Part shown: positions 1 through 9,770 of the stretch, piece after piece
How positions within the stretch are numbered: position 1 is the stretch's first letter
Layout of the letters: each line of letters opens with the position of its first letter
Source of the DNA: Isoetes taiwanensis
Taxonomy: Eukaryota; Streptophyta; Lycopodiopsida; Isoetales; Isoetaceae
Length of the DNA: 64,000 bases
Assembly (NCBI GenBank): GCA_021234155.1
Contig: JAJEKV010000006.1
Location: forward strand, 23,911,552 to 23,975,551
Direction of reading: 5' to 3'
Program-made: the position numbers and the translations under genes
The notes under the pieces: generated by a model
Told to the model about the DNA's origin: nothing
Seen by the model: the letters and a program-made list of their open reading frames with translations, nothing else
The model's database searches: none

Positions 1-842
1 TCCTTTACTCCAGCCCCAATTGCATCTAACAGACACAATATATCAGGGTCCTTCTGTGCCTGTGCACAGGACAAGCGCAGTGCTTCCTTGTCCGCTCCAC
101 TCAAGCCTAGAGCTGCTTTATTTGCAAGAACAGAGTACATTTTGAAGCCTCCGAAGACATACATAGCGATAGCCCTATCTACTGCTATAACGCGATCATA
201 GTTTGCAGTTAAGGGCACATGGTTGCCAGCTAAGGACAGAGCTTTAAGCTTGAGGACCTCTTCTACTCCAGATGGACTATATTTATTGTGAAACACAATA
301 ATTTCCCCCTTGTGAAGGTAGCCCATATAATGTGCAATACTGGCGTCCCGACCTAGGGTGACTCTCTCATGCCTTGCACATAAGTCATCAATAAATAACT
401 CCTGCATAAAAGAAACATCAGATTCAAGAAGAAATAAAAAATGAGATAAATACCTCTCTCTTGTCCCGTTCGACAACTGCTGGGTTTGTTATTTTGAATG
501 AGGACTTCGACAGCTCACGTTCTATGAACACAGAAGCAGTGTTTGAAGAGCTAGGAGCTTTAAATTTGACATCTTTCACTGCTTCATACCCTGCTTCAGC
601 TTGTTGCATGACAATTTCAAATGCATCCTCTGGAGGTATTGAGGATCCATCATAAGTCACAGCCTCCATCATTTGTCTGGGAACATCAGACTCAAAGTTT
701 ATAAGTCCTCCCAAGCCTACAACATGAGCATATATCTGGCCCAATATCTCGTCTTCTCTCAACCCTGTCACTTCAGATATGTCGGGCAGCAACAAGTATG
801 GTTCCCCACCTATATGGATGGGATATGCTTCTGATAACCCCT
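1..842 (-). pseudogene. Unrecognised protein gene, 3' exons, running off the left edge
   Basis: Two exons on the minus strand join in frame. The upstream exon is complement(454..842) and the downstream exon is complement(1..401). They are separated by a 52-nt intron with a GT donor at 453 and an acceptor ending TTTTATGCAG at 402, which is short for a plant intron. The joined reading runs from a block containing PYLLLPDISEVTGLREDEIL, through VVERDKRE/ELFIDDLCARHERV across the splice, to LLDAIGAGVK at the window edge. It looks like real protein: no low complexity, open across both exons, and in phase across the splice. At the 5' side the frame meets a stop at 841-843 next to a CCCC run, and the sequence continues in another frame, so a 1-base indel (decay or consensus error) breaks it. 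I do not recognise the family and see no transposase signature. The 3' end lies outside the window. Confidence 0.5.
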
Positions 843-1517
843 AAGTAGACAATTTCTTCTCGGAGACCTCCTCTTCTGGACCTCGTTCTCCTCATTTTCC
901 AGTATGAGCTTCTCTTCCTCAGGATCTATCGGCTCCTCTACTGGTGAGGCAGGGCGTTCTATTTGACCGACCTGTGCACTTGAAGAAGAACCAGCATCTT
1001 TGTTTGACTTAGTGTAAATCACTTATGTGCTGAACATGATATCTAGGCTATAAAAACTTTCTTAGCCCTCTTGCTTGCACAGTTCTGCAGATAGTCTCTT
1101 CAAAAACCTCCTAATTCGGTCTTGATCAGCTTTCGGAAACATCTTAATTAAAGCTTGCATGCTTAGTGAAGGCAAACCAGTCACAGGACATGGTTTCACG
1201 TCAGGTCCAGCTCTAGCCATGAAGCTATGAAGGATGCCGCCATATGCATCAGTAGACCTGTTACACTCTGCCATAATGTCTACGGTCAGGCAAAAATTAT
1301 TATATACAGTGGTTGCATCCATTGGTTCCTCTAGCTCCTCCTCGAACTCTTCTGGATGATTCCGACGAAAATCCCGTTCTTTCTCCACTATTTTTTCATA
1401 CCATGTGCTAAACAACTCCCATGCCTTATCTGACCCGCTATTTACCATTCTCGTGGAGCAGTGCCTCGATTTATGATAGTTTGAATGTGAGCGCCTTTGT
1501 AGCGGCTTGATTTGCAA
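843..1517 (-). pseudogene. 5' part of the same unrecognised gene: charged coding segments
   Basis: Reading down the minus strand, an open frame from about 1517 to 1062 contains KAWELFSTWYEKIVEKE, an acidic FEEELEEP patch, and then MAECNRSTDAYGGILHSF and PCPVTGLPSLSMQALIKMFP. It is followed by a second open stretch, 1022 to 843, rich in Glu and ending in a basic KRRSPRR patch, which leads in the shifted frame into the exon described at 454-842. A clean GT donor between the two stretches is not visible. Either a GC-AG intron ending at GTTCAG near 1031, or a frameshift, is needed to join them. A charged linker between two folded regions is a plausible reading. The function is unknown. The 57-bp palindromic tandem array starts immediately upstream of the 5' end. 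Confidence 0.4.
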
Positions 1518-1527
1518 GAGAGACTAA

Positions 1528-1834
1528 CACCGTGGCAACGATGCGAAAATAACACTTCCTTAATTTATGCTATGCACAAATTCGTACCGTGACTACGGTG
1601 CGAAAACAAGACTTCGATAATTTATGCTATGTACAATTTCGCACCGTGGCTACGGTGCGAAAATACCCCTTTCATTTTTTATGCTATGCACATTTTCGCG
1701 CCGTGGCTACGGTGCGAAAATAGCCCTTCCATATTTTACGATATCCACAATTTTGCACCATAAGTACGGTGCGAAAATACAACTTCCATATTTTGTGTTG
1801 TACACAATTTCGCACCGTAGCTACTTTAAGTCTT
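1528..1834. repeat. 57-bp tandem array, each unit carrying a palindrome
   Basis: Five and a half units are spaced exactly 57 bp apart: the CGAAAA ends fall at 1549, 1606, 1663, 1720 and 1777. Each unit contains an inverted repeat of the form TTCGCACCGT-nnnn-ACGGTGCGAA followed by an AT-rich spacer resembling TTTATGCTATGCACAA. The last copy stops after the left half-palindrome at about 1824. Arm mismatches are partly compensatory, for example CACCATAAGTACGGTG in unit 5. Because 57 is a multiple of 3, the plus strand reads as an open 19-residue repeat, which I regard as incidental. It could be a minisatellite, subterminal repeats of a CACTA-type transposon, or a protein-binding array. Confidence 0.85.
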
Positions 1835-1906
1835 ATGTTACAATGAAAGCAAATGTTTGCAATTAATATACAACAGATCTCCAATTAACCATCACTTATA
1901 TTTATA

Positions 1907-3120
1907 TTACATAGATTCATATACAGATATGACTTTTGGTGGCATGCATGACTCCAATTTATAGCATTCTTCTCTGCGCTTTCCCACTTCTGGCCGTCTA
2001 TCATAAAATGGAAAAAATTTAAGTTTGTCTCAAACTCTAATTGCCGCCGAACATCGAATAGAGACCACTCGCTCTCCGCTCTCAGACTTTTGAACAGCTG
2101 ATTATCCCTATGAATGTTCAAGTCTATGACAATGGAATGAGTGCCATCATTGTCATCTTGTTCTACAGGAATCCAGACGTACTTTCTTCCTTCACGTACA
2201 TTTCACCATCTCCTATACTTAAAAGTGACATACAGCGTTTGCTTCCGACAGCGTTTGCTTCCGAATGCAATATCTGAACCGAACCGTGTCTCAACTTATC
2301 CTGCATTCAGGAGATTCAGCTCCATCGTGAAGTCGAGCACTCCAACCTTCAAGAAATAGACTATCTAAAAAACTATCCACCGACTGTTCAACTGTAAACA
2401 TCTTCAAGGTCTTCTTAACATTGTCGGTGCTCTTGAATAAGGCAATGAACAGATCGATTTCTAAATTTATCTTCACATGCCCGCGGACTCCTCCCTTCTC
2501 CTTCAATGCTGTGAACATTTCCTATGACAACTTACTCCGTGCTAGTAAGATAGAAGTGGCATCCAGAGGCCTGCAGCATAGATCAGACAGGCTGGGCAAT
2601 GGAAGCTCAATAAGCTTGGATCTTCGTGGAGAGTATTCATACCTCCAGAACCATATACCCCTTTCTCTGAGCTGCACTGGTGTGCTACCTTCGAAATACA
2701 AGGAGCCCATATCTTGGTGAAAGCAATGGAATATATTACTTATCGAGTGTGAAGAGACTGTGTTCTCCACATCAGATATACACAACCCTGAGAGAATAGG
2801 AATGAAGTGGATAAGTAACTGAACTAATCTAGATATGGATTGCATAGAAGTACATACCCACAATTTGCTTCTAACCGTGGGAAAGTTCGTCGCTTGCTTA
2901 TTTTTTCTTTTGCCATATCTGTTGGAGTGTATATATGCCTCACTTGTACAAATATCTCTTTGCTTGATCGAAAACCGACCACCAAAGCCTTCCAATGTGC
3001 AGAACTGCATCTTTTGACTCGCCATTCACCTCGCATTGCAGGTTGGAGTGTAACAAAGCTCCCGGTCGACACCACGAAGCTTTCAAAGTCATTTCCGACT
3101 GTGATAGAGCTTATAGCCAT
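1907..3120 (-). pseudogene. Unrecognised gene with a ubiquitin-like C-terminal segment, frameshifted
   Basis: The start is an ATG at 3118-3120 reading MAISSITVGNDFESFVVSTG, then LQPAMRGEWRVK and, after a frame change, DAVLHIGRLWWSVFDQAKRY. Further on are SHSISNIFHCFHQDMGSLYF and RLRERG-like and IWFWRYEYSPRR text, an in-frame TAG at 2522-2524, and then MFTALKEKGGVRGHVKINLE followed by FTVEQSVDSFLDSLFLEGW. The final part, about 2190-1907, reads WIPVEQDDNDGTHSIVIDLN, then SLFDVRRQLEFE, FFHFMIDGQKWES and finally CMPPKVISVYESM before a TAA. That last region has the periodicity of a ubiquitin-like fold (tL.dlR..le, F.f..dG, then a terminal strand), which is inference. At least three 1-nt frame changes and one in-frame stop mark it as decayed or badly called. 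Family not recognised. Confidence 0.45.
2233..2264. repeat. Perfect 16-bp tandem duplication in a coding context
   Basis: CAGCGTTTGCTTCCGA occurs twice head to tail (2233-2248 and 2249-2264) inside the decayed minus-strand gene. Sixteen is not a multiple of three, so the duplication by itself shifts the frame. It is probably a recent replication-slippage event. Confidence 0.9.
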
Positions 3121-3540
3121 CTAGAGTCACAGAATTCAAATCAGAATGTAGAGCGAAATTGAAATACTAGGAAAGGCTCCGCGATTTTACCTTGATCGAA
3201 GCTTTTCTGTGGTCGAAACTCCCTTTGGCGCAGGTCGAAGCAGTTCCCGAGCAAATCGAAGTTCCCTTGGCGTGGGCAATCGATCTTCGCGCAAACTCTG
3301 TTGAGGAAAACACCTGAGCGGGAATTGAGGATGGGAGCTAACGATCATAATTGCTACGTGTGTAATCTGACACCCGAAGCTAGAGGCACAGATATTACCG
3401 AAGCTACGTGCAGTTGACACCTGGAATGGCGAATCCAAGGCTCGACAAAAAAACTCTGTACAAGCTCGGCTCCCCATTGACCACGAGCTTTTTGATGTGA
3501 CATCGAGTTTCGGCCCTTAATTGACCTCAAAATAACTCAA
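3121..3540. other. Upstream region of the minus-strand gene, no gene seen
   Basis: This lies 5' of the ATG at 3120. Minus-strand text here is open for 96 codons (3477-3187) but has no recognisable motif or codon pattern. I see no convincing TATA box or other promoter element. Confidence 0.3.
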
Positions 3541-4020
3541 ATGACTATGATTATGAAATTTGTCATAATAGGCAGAAAAGGTTGTGCTTATATCTGTGTC
3601 CAAGATTTGCTATTAGAAGTGCGCAAGAAATTTATAATATGATAGATGTTCATTTGACAATTGAGAGTGATGCATCGTTTGAGTTTCTGTTATACAATGA
3701 GAGGACAAGTAAACACTGGCATATAACTTGTGTCAAATTTGATAGCAGTCATTTTAGACCTGTATATGGAGTTACGAGGAAGATTTCCTTGTCATATATA
3801 AGCAGTATATTCGCCATTTACCCGAGAAAGAATCTGCAGGACCTTAAACATAGTTTATACAACTGATCGATGGCCAAGAGATGAGATGTCAGTTTATAAG
3901 CTATTTTCTTTTGTTTGTTCGTTGAAGATGATGGGGAAGACTTTAGATGCGGAGATGTGCAATAAAAGTGGCAGAGTGTCCCTTGTTATTTGTATGTTAC
4001 TGGCTGGAGTACCTCCGCAA
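3541..4020 (+). repeat. Dispersed repeat, copy A part 1, with coding-like sequence
   Basis: The stretch from ACTATGATTATGAAATTTG onwards is repeated, diverged, at about 46945-47560 (copy B) and 48320-48900 (copy C). The plus-strand frame at 3582-3866 stays open for 94 codons and includes AQEIYNMIDVHLTIESD and TCVKFDSSHF. A second open piece at 3886-4020 ends with CMLLAGVPPQ, which continues after the hAT insertion as VGKL at 6586. The family is unknown to me. Conservation of the text across three copies suggests a transposon-borne or segmentally duplicated gene. Confidence 0.6.
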
Positions 4021-4855
4021 CAGGGTAAAAATTATGAGCACCCGTTATTTTTTAAGTTATTAACCATGGGCGATTTTTTAGTATAATTTTATTATTATTA
4101 ATTACTACTTGGGCGATTTTTTTTTAATGATAATTTTATATTTATTTTGATGGGCTATTTAATTTTCATAATATTTTATTTTCTTCTATTTTCCTACGAC
4201 TCCAATAGGCAAATATAATGTATTGATATAACCATTTAAAATAACAAATTGTCGTTTCTCACACCATTTAAATAATGTTAATTGTCATTACCAAAACTTA
4301 ATTTATATTCATACCAAATGCAACATACAATTTACTTCCGTTGTAATTGCCAAAAATTGGCATTACATGGAGCATCACCCTCCATGTCATCACTCGCCAT
4401 GTCTTCCACATCAAATATCCCCTCATTCAAACTGTGCTCAGACATGGCTGCTTGGGCTTGAGTTCTTTATGCATGTCCTGAATGATTCGGGAATTGCTCA
4501 GGTTCTGTCAGTCTTCTTGATGTGTGTGTCTATTTTTAAATATTCCTTCAATCTAACTATATCCTGTGCAAGAGCCAAAGTTTGATGGTGTGTTCTGGCA
4601 TGGAAAAGAACCTTGACTGTGCTGAAGCTTTGGTTTCAAATGTTGGCGTATGACATGCAACCTTTCAGATTGTCCTGATGAACAGGTGTTCGTGGCCTGC
4701 CAAAGAACAAAACAATGTACACGTTATTATCATTTCTGCATGCCATTGATGGGTTTCGTTCACATTCACGTTTGTGCAGGTGCCCTGGTGTCAGCATCAA
4801 GGATTTTTTTGCCTCACACATTTTGCTCTGCCATAGCTACAATGCTTGACACAAA

Positions 4856-5236
4856 ATGAATGGCAAGTGTCTGCATATTGTGCATTGCAAGGGTTTCAGG
4901 AAGGTCAACGACGTGATTTCACAAATTAAATCAGAAATCAGTACACTAGCATGCACTGATTTGATGAAATTGAAAAACATATGTAATACTGTGATAAGCA
5001 AAACGCAAGATGAATTATCAGGATCTGATAACAGCCTTCAACCTGAGATGTTTGATAGTGAGAATGCCAAGGCAAAGTCATTGCAGGTACTTGGAATGGA
5101 GCACAAAGCAGAGGAGAACGTGACCGAGTTCAATCAAAAAAACAACCCAATTAGAATTGAAAGCTGCAAATGGCAAAGATGGAGTTTTGCAAGCAGAACT
5201 GGAAGTTTTATGGTTCATTTCAAGCACGGCATGTAA
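4856..5236 (+). pseudogene. Coding-like segment inside the hAT element, possibly captured
   Basis: A 126-codon open frame whose middle part looks like ordinary cellular protein: FRKVNDVISQIKSEISTLAC, then DLMKLKNICNTVISKTQDEL and FDSENAKAKSLQVLGMEHKA. The composition is hydrophilic and helical, possibly coiled coil. It shares nothing visible with hAT transposases. A GCAG/GTAC junction at about 5086 could be a splice donor. Gene-fragment capture by a non-autonomous hAT is the natural reading, but I cannot identify the donor gene. Confidence 0.35.
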
Positions 5237-5485
5237 AACATCTGAAAACTGCTTGGATGACAGTACAAAATACCCATCACGAATCAGTTTCTCTCGAGAG
5301 TTTAATCATGAGTCTATGTTATCAAATAAGTAATATACAAGGTCTTACTAACCGGTTGTTTTTTTGAAGATGTTGCATGCAGAGAGAGCCTGATGTTGCA
5401 TAGTTTCTGCTCCTATGACTCTGTTTTCTTCCTCTATGCAAGCCTGCACATTGCATAATATAAGTTTCAGAGCATCTGCAAGCAA

Positions 5486-5579
5486 TTTGAAATGTGCTAC
5501 ACCTTGATCAGCTAAAGAACTTTAAGCTAAACTTTGAAATGTGCTACACCTTGATCAGCTAAAGAACTTTAAGCTAAAC
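5486..5579. repeat. Perfect 47-bp tandem duplication
   Basis: A unit starting TTTGAAATGTGCTACACC is present at 5486-5532 and again, identical, at 5533-5579. It lies within the hAT element. Perfect identity implies a recent event. Confidence 0.9.
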
Positions 5580-6585
5580 TATTCATAACTTACAGAGCAG
5601 AACATGGCAAGATGAGCACATCTGTTGTTGTCTCATCTACAAAGAGGGAAAATAAAGTTCATGAATCACATTCTTTATTTTACCACAGTTCATAATCATG
5701 CTCTTCTGCTTAAATCATGTATAACCTAAGCTTCTTATCTTTGTATATGAAACTAAAATAAAGCAGACCATCTTACCTCCTACTGACTGCCCGACTCTGC
5801 AACAGGCTGCAGAAATCTACCATTTGTGAGATCTTATGTATCCTGTGAGATCCTGTGAGAAACTCTTAAGCCTTTAGGAGATCCTACGTATCCAAATACA
5901 GCTTAAATCGGTACTTCTAGTGTCATCATCTACTGCACAAACCAGAGCCTACAACAACCCGGATTCAAAGCTTGGAGGCTTAACAGATTAACATTCAAGA
6001 AAAATAGAAGCACTGCTGCTTGGGTTTTTAAGGGCAGCCCACAAAGAGCCTCCAAAATGATTCAAAAATCATGAACGGTGCTACAACAAGCTCGGTGCTC
6101 TTCTGCTACGAAAACTTTGCTTCCAGATCTCTATTTCCTGCAACAAAATCAGCCCACATTCAGGAGACTAAACTCAGGTATTGATTCCCTGCAACAAATT
6201 CGGCCATCTTCAGAAGACCTAACTCAGATGCCACGAAAATAGCTGATTCGAACCCTAAATTGAAATGCCCTAAATCGAATTTTGGATAATGGTGATAACG
6301 GGGTAGGTTATCATCCATGAATCTAAGTAATTTTGGGCTATTCCCTTTTAACTTATATGTTCAAAAAATCAAACATGGGCTAATCCCTTTTTACAATGCC
6401 CATAAAGGAATCATGACTTGGGCGATTTCCCCTTTTCACATGATAAAAAAGAATTTTATATGGGCGATTGTATCTCTAAAAAATGCGAAATTGATCCTAC
6501 TAATCTGTCAAATCTTAATTAAAAAATTTAAAATAAAATAGCCCGTTTGCGATTAATCGTCCTTAATTTTTACCCTGCTCCGCAA

Positions 6586-6987
6586 GTTGGAAAACTTGAT
6601 ACAAGGCATAGAAGCACGAAGGCATATCAAAAGTAAGTTTTATTGTAATCATTTCTATGTTTTGTTTGAATGTTTTTAATGTTTGATATGTTGTTGGCTG
6701 GTGTATCTCTGCAAGTTGGGAAACTTGTTATAAGATACAGAAGCACGAGGGCATATCAAAAGTAAGTTTTATTGTAATCATTTTTATGTTTTGTTTAAAT
6801 GTTTCTGATGTTTATTATGTTTGTGCAGGTGTGATAGATCACAAGATTTTCAAGTAAATGCAGCTATGATTATTAATGCTCGTCCATACCATGATAATGG
6901 CACTTTGAAGATGTGTGATGAAGTTCCTGTATATCATCTTCAAGAGTTTTACGCCAATCGACATGAAGCAAGAGGCCTCAGATTCTG
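6586..6987 (+). pseudogene. Copy A coding exons, including a duplicated exon
   Basis: Three exon-like pieces share splice logic. One ends at 6632 and one at 6761, both finishing ...GCATATCAAAA before a GTAAGT donor; they are diverged tandem copies of the same exon (VGKL...RHRSTKAYQ and MLLAGVSLQVGKLVIRYRST). The third, 6829-6987, follows the acceptor TTTGTGCAG and ends before GTATGT. Joining 6761 to 6829 keeps phase, giving RAYQK/CDRSQDFQVNAAM, then IINARPYHDNGTLKMCDEVP and VYHLQEFYANRHEARGLRF. The protein family is not recognised. Diverged versions of the duplicated exon are also found at 48860 and 48985 (copy C), so the exon duplication is older than the repeat's dispersal. Confidence 0.45.
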
Positions 6988-8240
6988 GTATGTTTTTTAA
7001 TGTATTTGGTTTGTGCTACTTACGTAGTTTTGATGTTCTTATTCTTTGTGATTTTATGTGATAAAGTGAAGAGCAGTTCTTCTATACTTGTTGACATTTA
7101 GGAAAAAGAGAACTTACCTATAATTGAATCATGTTATATTGATCTTATATTGATCTAGAGTCTAGTTGCACTACAGAAACCAATCACAACCCAATAACCG
7201 TGCTGATGAATGAGCCATATGGCCCTCCCCCTTTATTTCCAAATCAATATTACAACACTTCCTCATATTCACTGTAACAGATAATCACCTTCATAAACCC
7301 CTAACACTTTCAATAAACCCGCATGCACACCGGCCTTTTTGGGCAAACAAAAATATCAAATTGCCATTTGTAAACGTGAATACGTTTTGAATGAAGATTT
7401 ATATGCCCTCATTGCTAATGTCTACCTATGACCCCGACAAGCCAAGATCCTAGCAAAGCCCTTAATGCTAGAACCATAACGAATCTCAATGAACTGCACT
7501 AGTCCAAATCCATCCTTGAGGAAACCTGCAAAAAGAAAAAACAATATAACATGGACCCATTCTTGGCACAAAGGCCAGTATATTCTTGGCACGAGGGGCA
7601 CCACACCAAGTCATATCACCATTACTTGTCACGAAGGCCACTATAATCCTGGCGCGAGGACCACCATGCCAAATCACAAACACCATTCTGTGACACGAGG
7701 GCCCTTATTCTCCACCCAAAGACCCTCCATACGAACCCTCCAAATCTATACATGGACCAACATAACAATTGAGAAAAACACATACCCAAAAATGATTGCC
7801 CCCTCTTGATCTATATAAGATACATCTATATAAAAAACAATAAAAAAAGAGCATGTTTCTATAGAAGGCTAGCATTGATCAAGACAAGCCACCACGACAC
7901 GGACTTAGGTCTAAACATGATGAAAAGAAGAAATCTAAGACAAAGCACCATATCGGAAGGGGGTGGGTGGGACAATCGACTAAAGGGGAGAGGCTATTAG
8001 ACGGCTGATAAGGATGAACGATGACAAGATGGATATACATACTATAGAGGACCTTTCAACTAGCCTCAAGAAGCGAATTTATCTGCTTATCTTGAAACGC
8101 AGATAAATCGTACTTACTAAGTTAATATTGTTTGTGATTAAATTATTTGTTTTAATTTCTTGTTTGTTATTATATTAGGAAATTTGTATAATGTCGTAGT
8201 ATAAAATGCTCTAGATGGTAATTAGCTGTGTAGAATGTTA
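6988..8240. other. AT-rich spacer with a CACTA-like terminus, no intact gene
   Basis: The sequence CACTACAGAAAC at 7169-7180 resembles a CACTA transposon end, but I found no partner end, so this is only suggestive. The stretch interrupts copy A: its flanks align to positions about 15 bp apart in copy B near 47.58 kb, so roughly 1.1 kb was probably inserted here. It contains the degenerate tandem repeat listed separately. Otherwise I see nothing coding. Confidence 0.35.
7565..7710. repeat. Degenerate tandem repeat of about 62 bp, two-plus units
   Basis: Related blocks containing TTGGCACGAGGGGCACCACA and CTGGCGCGAGGACCACCATG are followed by similar text (CAAATCACAA/CAAGTCATAT, then GTCACGAAGGCC/TGACACGAGGGCC). 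The half-motif ...ACGAGGnCC recurs four times. It could be subterminal repeats of the element whose end is suggested at 7169. Confidence 0.55.
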
Positions 8241-8640
8241 TAGTTAGAAATCAAGCTCCGAATTTCTATGATAACGATGATAATTTTTGGGATACTGTGT
8301 TTAGTGCACATCTGGGAAGTATTAGATTTTTATGTTATATGTTTTTCAAATCTATATGCTATTTATCTTTTTAATTAAATATAACATAGAGTCCTATCGC
8401 CTTGCACATTACCAGTGCCACATAAATCCTACTTTGGAGCGGGGCCCGCAACGTTACCAGCGTACCCATCTGCATAAGAAAAGGCGTAGGCTCATTGTCT
8501 CCATTCACACAGGTGCCCACCTCACCGAATTGAAATAGGCAGATGGATTGGGGAGCCACACTAGGGAAGGCTTCGTCGGTGTTGCCAAATGGGAACAGTT
8601 GAGGATGAATGCTATACACTGCAAAGCTACCCAACATATG
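8241..8640 (+). repeat. Dispersed repeat, copy A part 2
   Basis: This stretch (GATACTGTGTTTAGTGCACAT, followed by the AACATAGAGTCC block and GGAGCGGGGCCCGCAA-type text) matches 47630-48170 in the same order, with many small indels in the latter. It is the right-hand part of the unit whose left part is at 3541. No gene is recognised in it. Confidence 0.6.
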
Positions 8641-8829
8641 ATCAAATTCATGCACGCTATGCTAAGGTGGTCAGGCCTGGCCAGCCGCTACATGTAATAT
8701 TGAGCACGACTTAGTCCGGATGCTGGGGTCATGGATGTGCGTGACCAGCTTTGTCCTTGGACACTTGCCTGACTTGTATATAATTCATGGTACGTATATT
8801 TGTACAGTTTGATAATACTCTTAGTGCTA

Positions 8830-8974
8830 CCACGGTTTTTCCCCCAAAACCCTTCAGGGCAGGGTTTTTTAACCCAGACAGTAATAAGTCTGCACTGCTC
8901 TTTAGACCGATTGCTCTTCGTGGACGATAAAAATCCATTCTATTCTATTTTCTTATATTCTATTCTATTCTTCT
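8830..8974 (+). mobile_element. Retroelement 3' end with stem-loop motif and pentanucleotide tail
   Basis: A GGTTTTTCCC...GGGTTTTTTAACCC stem-loop type motif (8834-8875) is followed after about 60 bp by an (ATTCT)n tract (8937-8974, slightly interrupted). The same order of motif then pentanucleotide tail is seen at 63148-63287. Many plant LINE and SINE 3' regions end in this style, so I read it as the 5'-truncated end of a non-LTR element or SINE. No coding part is left. Confidence 0.5.
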
Positions 8975-9304
8975 TCAGACATATTAAGTTTAAACAATTG
9001 CTTTCAATATGCGAAATTCAATAGAAGATACACAATATACAAATGCCCATGATGCATTACTAGAAAATTACGCATTTGATGCATTAGTAAAAAAAGTGTT
9101 GTCGAAAATTGAAGTTTTATAGTTGTATATATGTGGCATTAAATGCATTAGATTGTAGGTTGTATTATAAAGAATGAAATAGATGATAAGAAATGAAATG
9201 GGAGTATGAGAATATAAGAAATGAAATGGATTACAGTGGATCAAAATAGACATATTATATGACTGAACAACCAATCAGAAACACATTACATTGCACCAAG
9301 TTAT

Positions 9305-9770
9305 AGAATAGAATAGAATAGAATATACATTAATGTCCCTCGTGCCCGGAGGCCCCTGGACTTGTGTAGCATGGGCGAGCTCCCTAAAAGGGCGCTACTA
9401 GCACATCACGCTGTTATGATGTAGCCTTTTCTGAAGGCTGACTTTTTTCTATTATTACCGCATCCCGCTTTACTTCCCGGCCGTGGGTCAAGTGCGGTGA
9501 TGCGTCGTTATCAATCAGCTTTTAGCTGAACAATTTGTATGGGGTTTATGATCCGCTTTTGTGCGGATCATATTACAAACTCTCTTTCCTGTCTATGACC
9601 TGGGCTACATTAGTGACGCCGATTACTATCGATTTAAAAACCGCATGGCGAGGGTTTCTCGAAAAACCTTAATAGTAATGGGCTCACCGATGTACGCGAT
9701 TATTATCGATCCGTTTTCCCGTCATTTCGATTTTGGATTTTTCCCACGCCATTATTGTTAGGTGCAAAAA
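9305..9770 (-). mobile_element. Structured retroelement-like segment with (AGAAT)n tail
   Basis: An (AGAAT)n run at 9305-9325 is the reverse-complement counterpart of the tail at 8937, suggesting an element in the opposite orientation. The body to its right is more GC-rich than its surroundings and full of short perfect hairpins: TCAGCT/AGCTGA at 9515-9529 and TGATCCGC/GCGGATCA at 9549-9570. A GAGGGTTTCTCGAAAAACC motif at about 9650 resembles the stem-loop motif near 8834, 24874 and 63148. It may be a LINE 3'-UTR or SINE body. The boundary at 9770 is approximate. Confidence 0.35.

Larger units (their letters stand above)
4021..6577. mobile_element. hAT-type DNA transposon, probably non-autonomous
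   Basis: The left end is CAGGGTAAAAATTA (4021-4034) and the right end is its perfect reverse complement TAATTTTTACCCTG (6564-6577). The flanks are identical 8-bp direct repeats CTCCGCAA (4013-4020 and 6578-6585). A CAGGG-type terminus with an 8-bp target duplication is diagnostic of the hAT superfamily. Related unoccupied sites exist in the window at about 47500, 48870 and 6710, where the same surrounding repeat text runs through uninterrupted. The GGGCGATTTTTT motif recurs near both ends (about 4070, 4110, 6420 and 6460), as expected for subterminal repeats. I could not see hAT transposase motifs or a BED finger inside. The interior instead holds coding-like sequence at 4856-5236 and a tandem duplication. 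The perfect TIRs and target site imply a fairly recent insertion. Confidence 0.85.

Noticed and set aside
1528-1834. CRISPR-like array of palindromic repeats
   Set aside because: The units are a continuous 57-bp tandem repeat with homologous spacers, in a plant nuclear context without cas genes.
1624-1866. Repeat protein encoded by the 57-bp array
   Set aside because: The open frame exists only because 57 is divisible by 3. Unit changes do not favour synonymous positions, and it has no homology.
7169-8240. Complete CACTA transposon
   Set aside because: Only one CACTACAGAAA-like end is visible. No matching inverted end or 3-bp target duplication was found.
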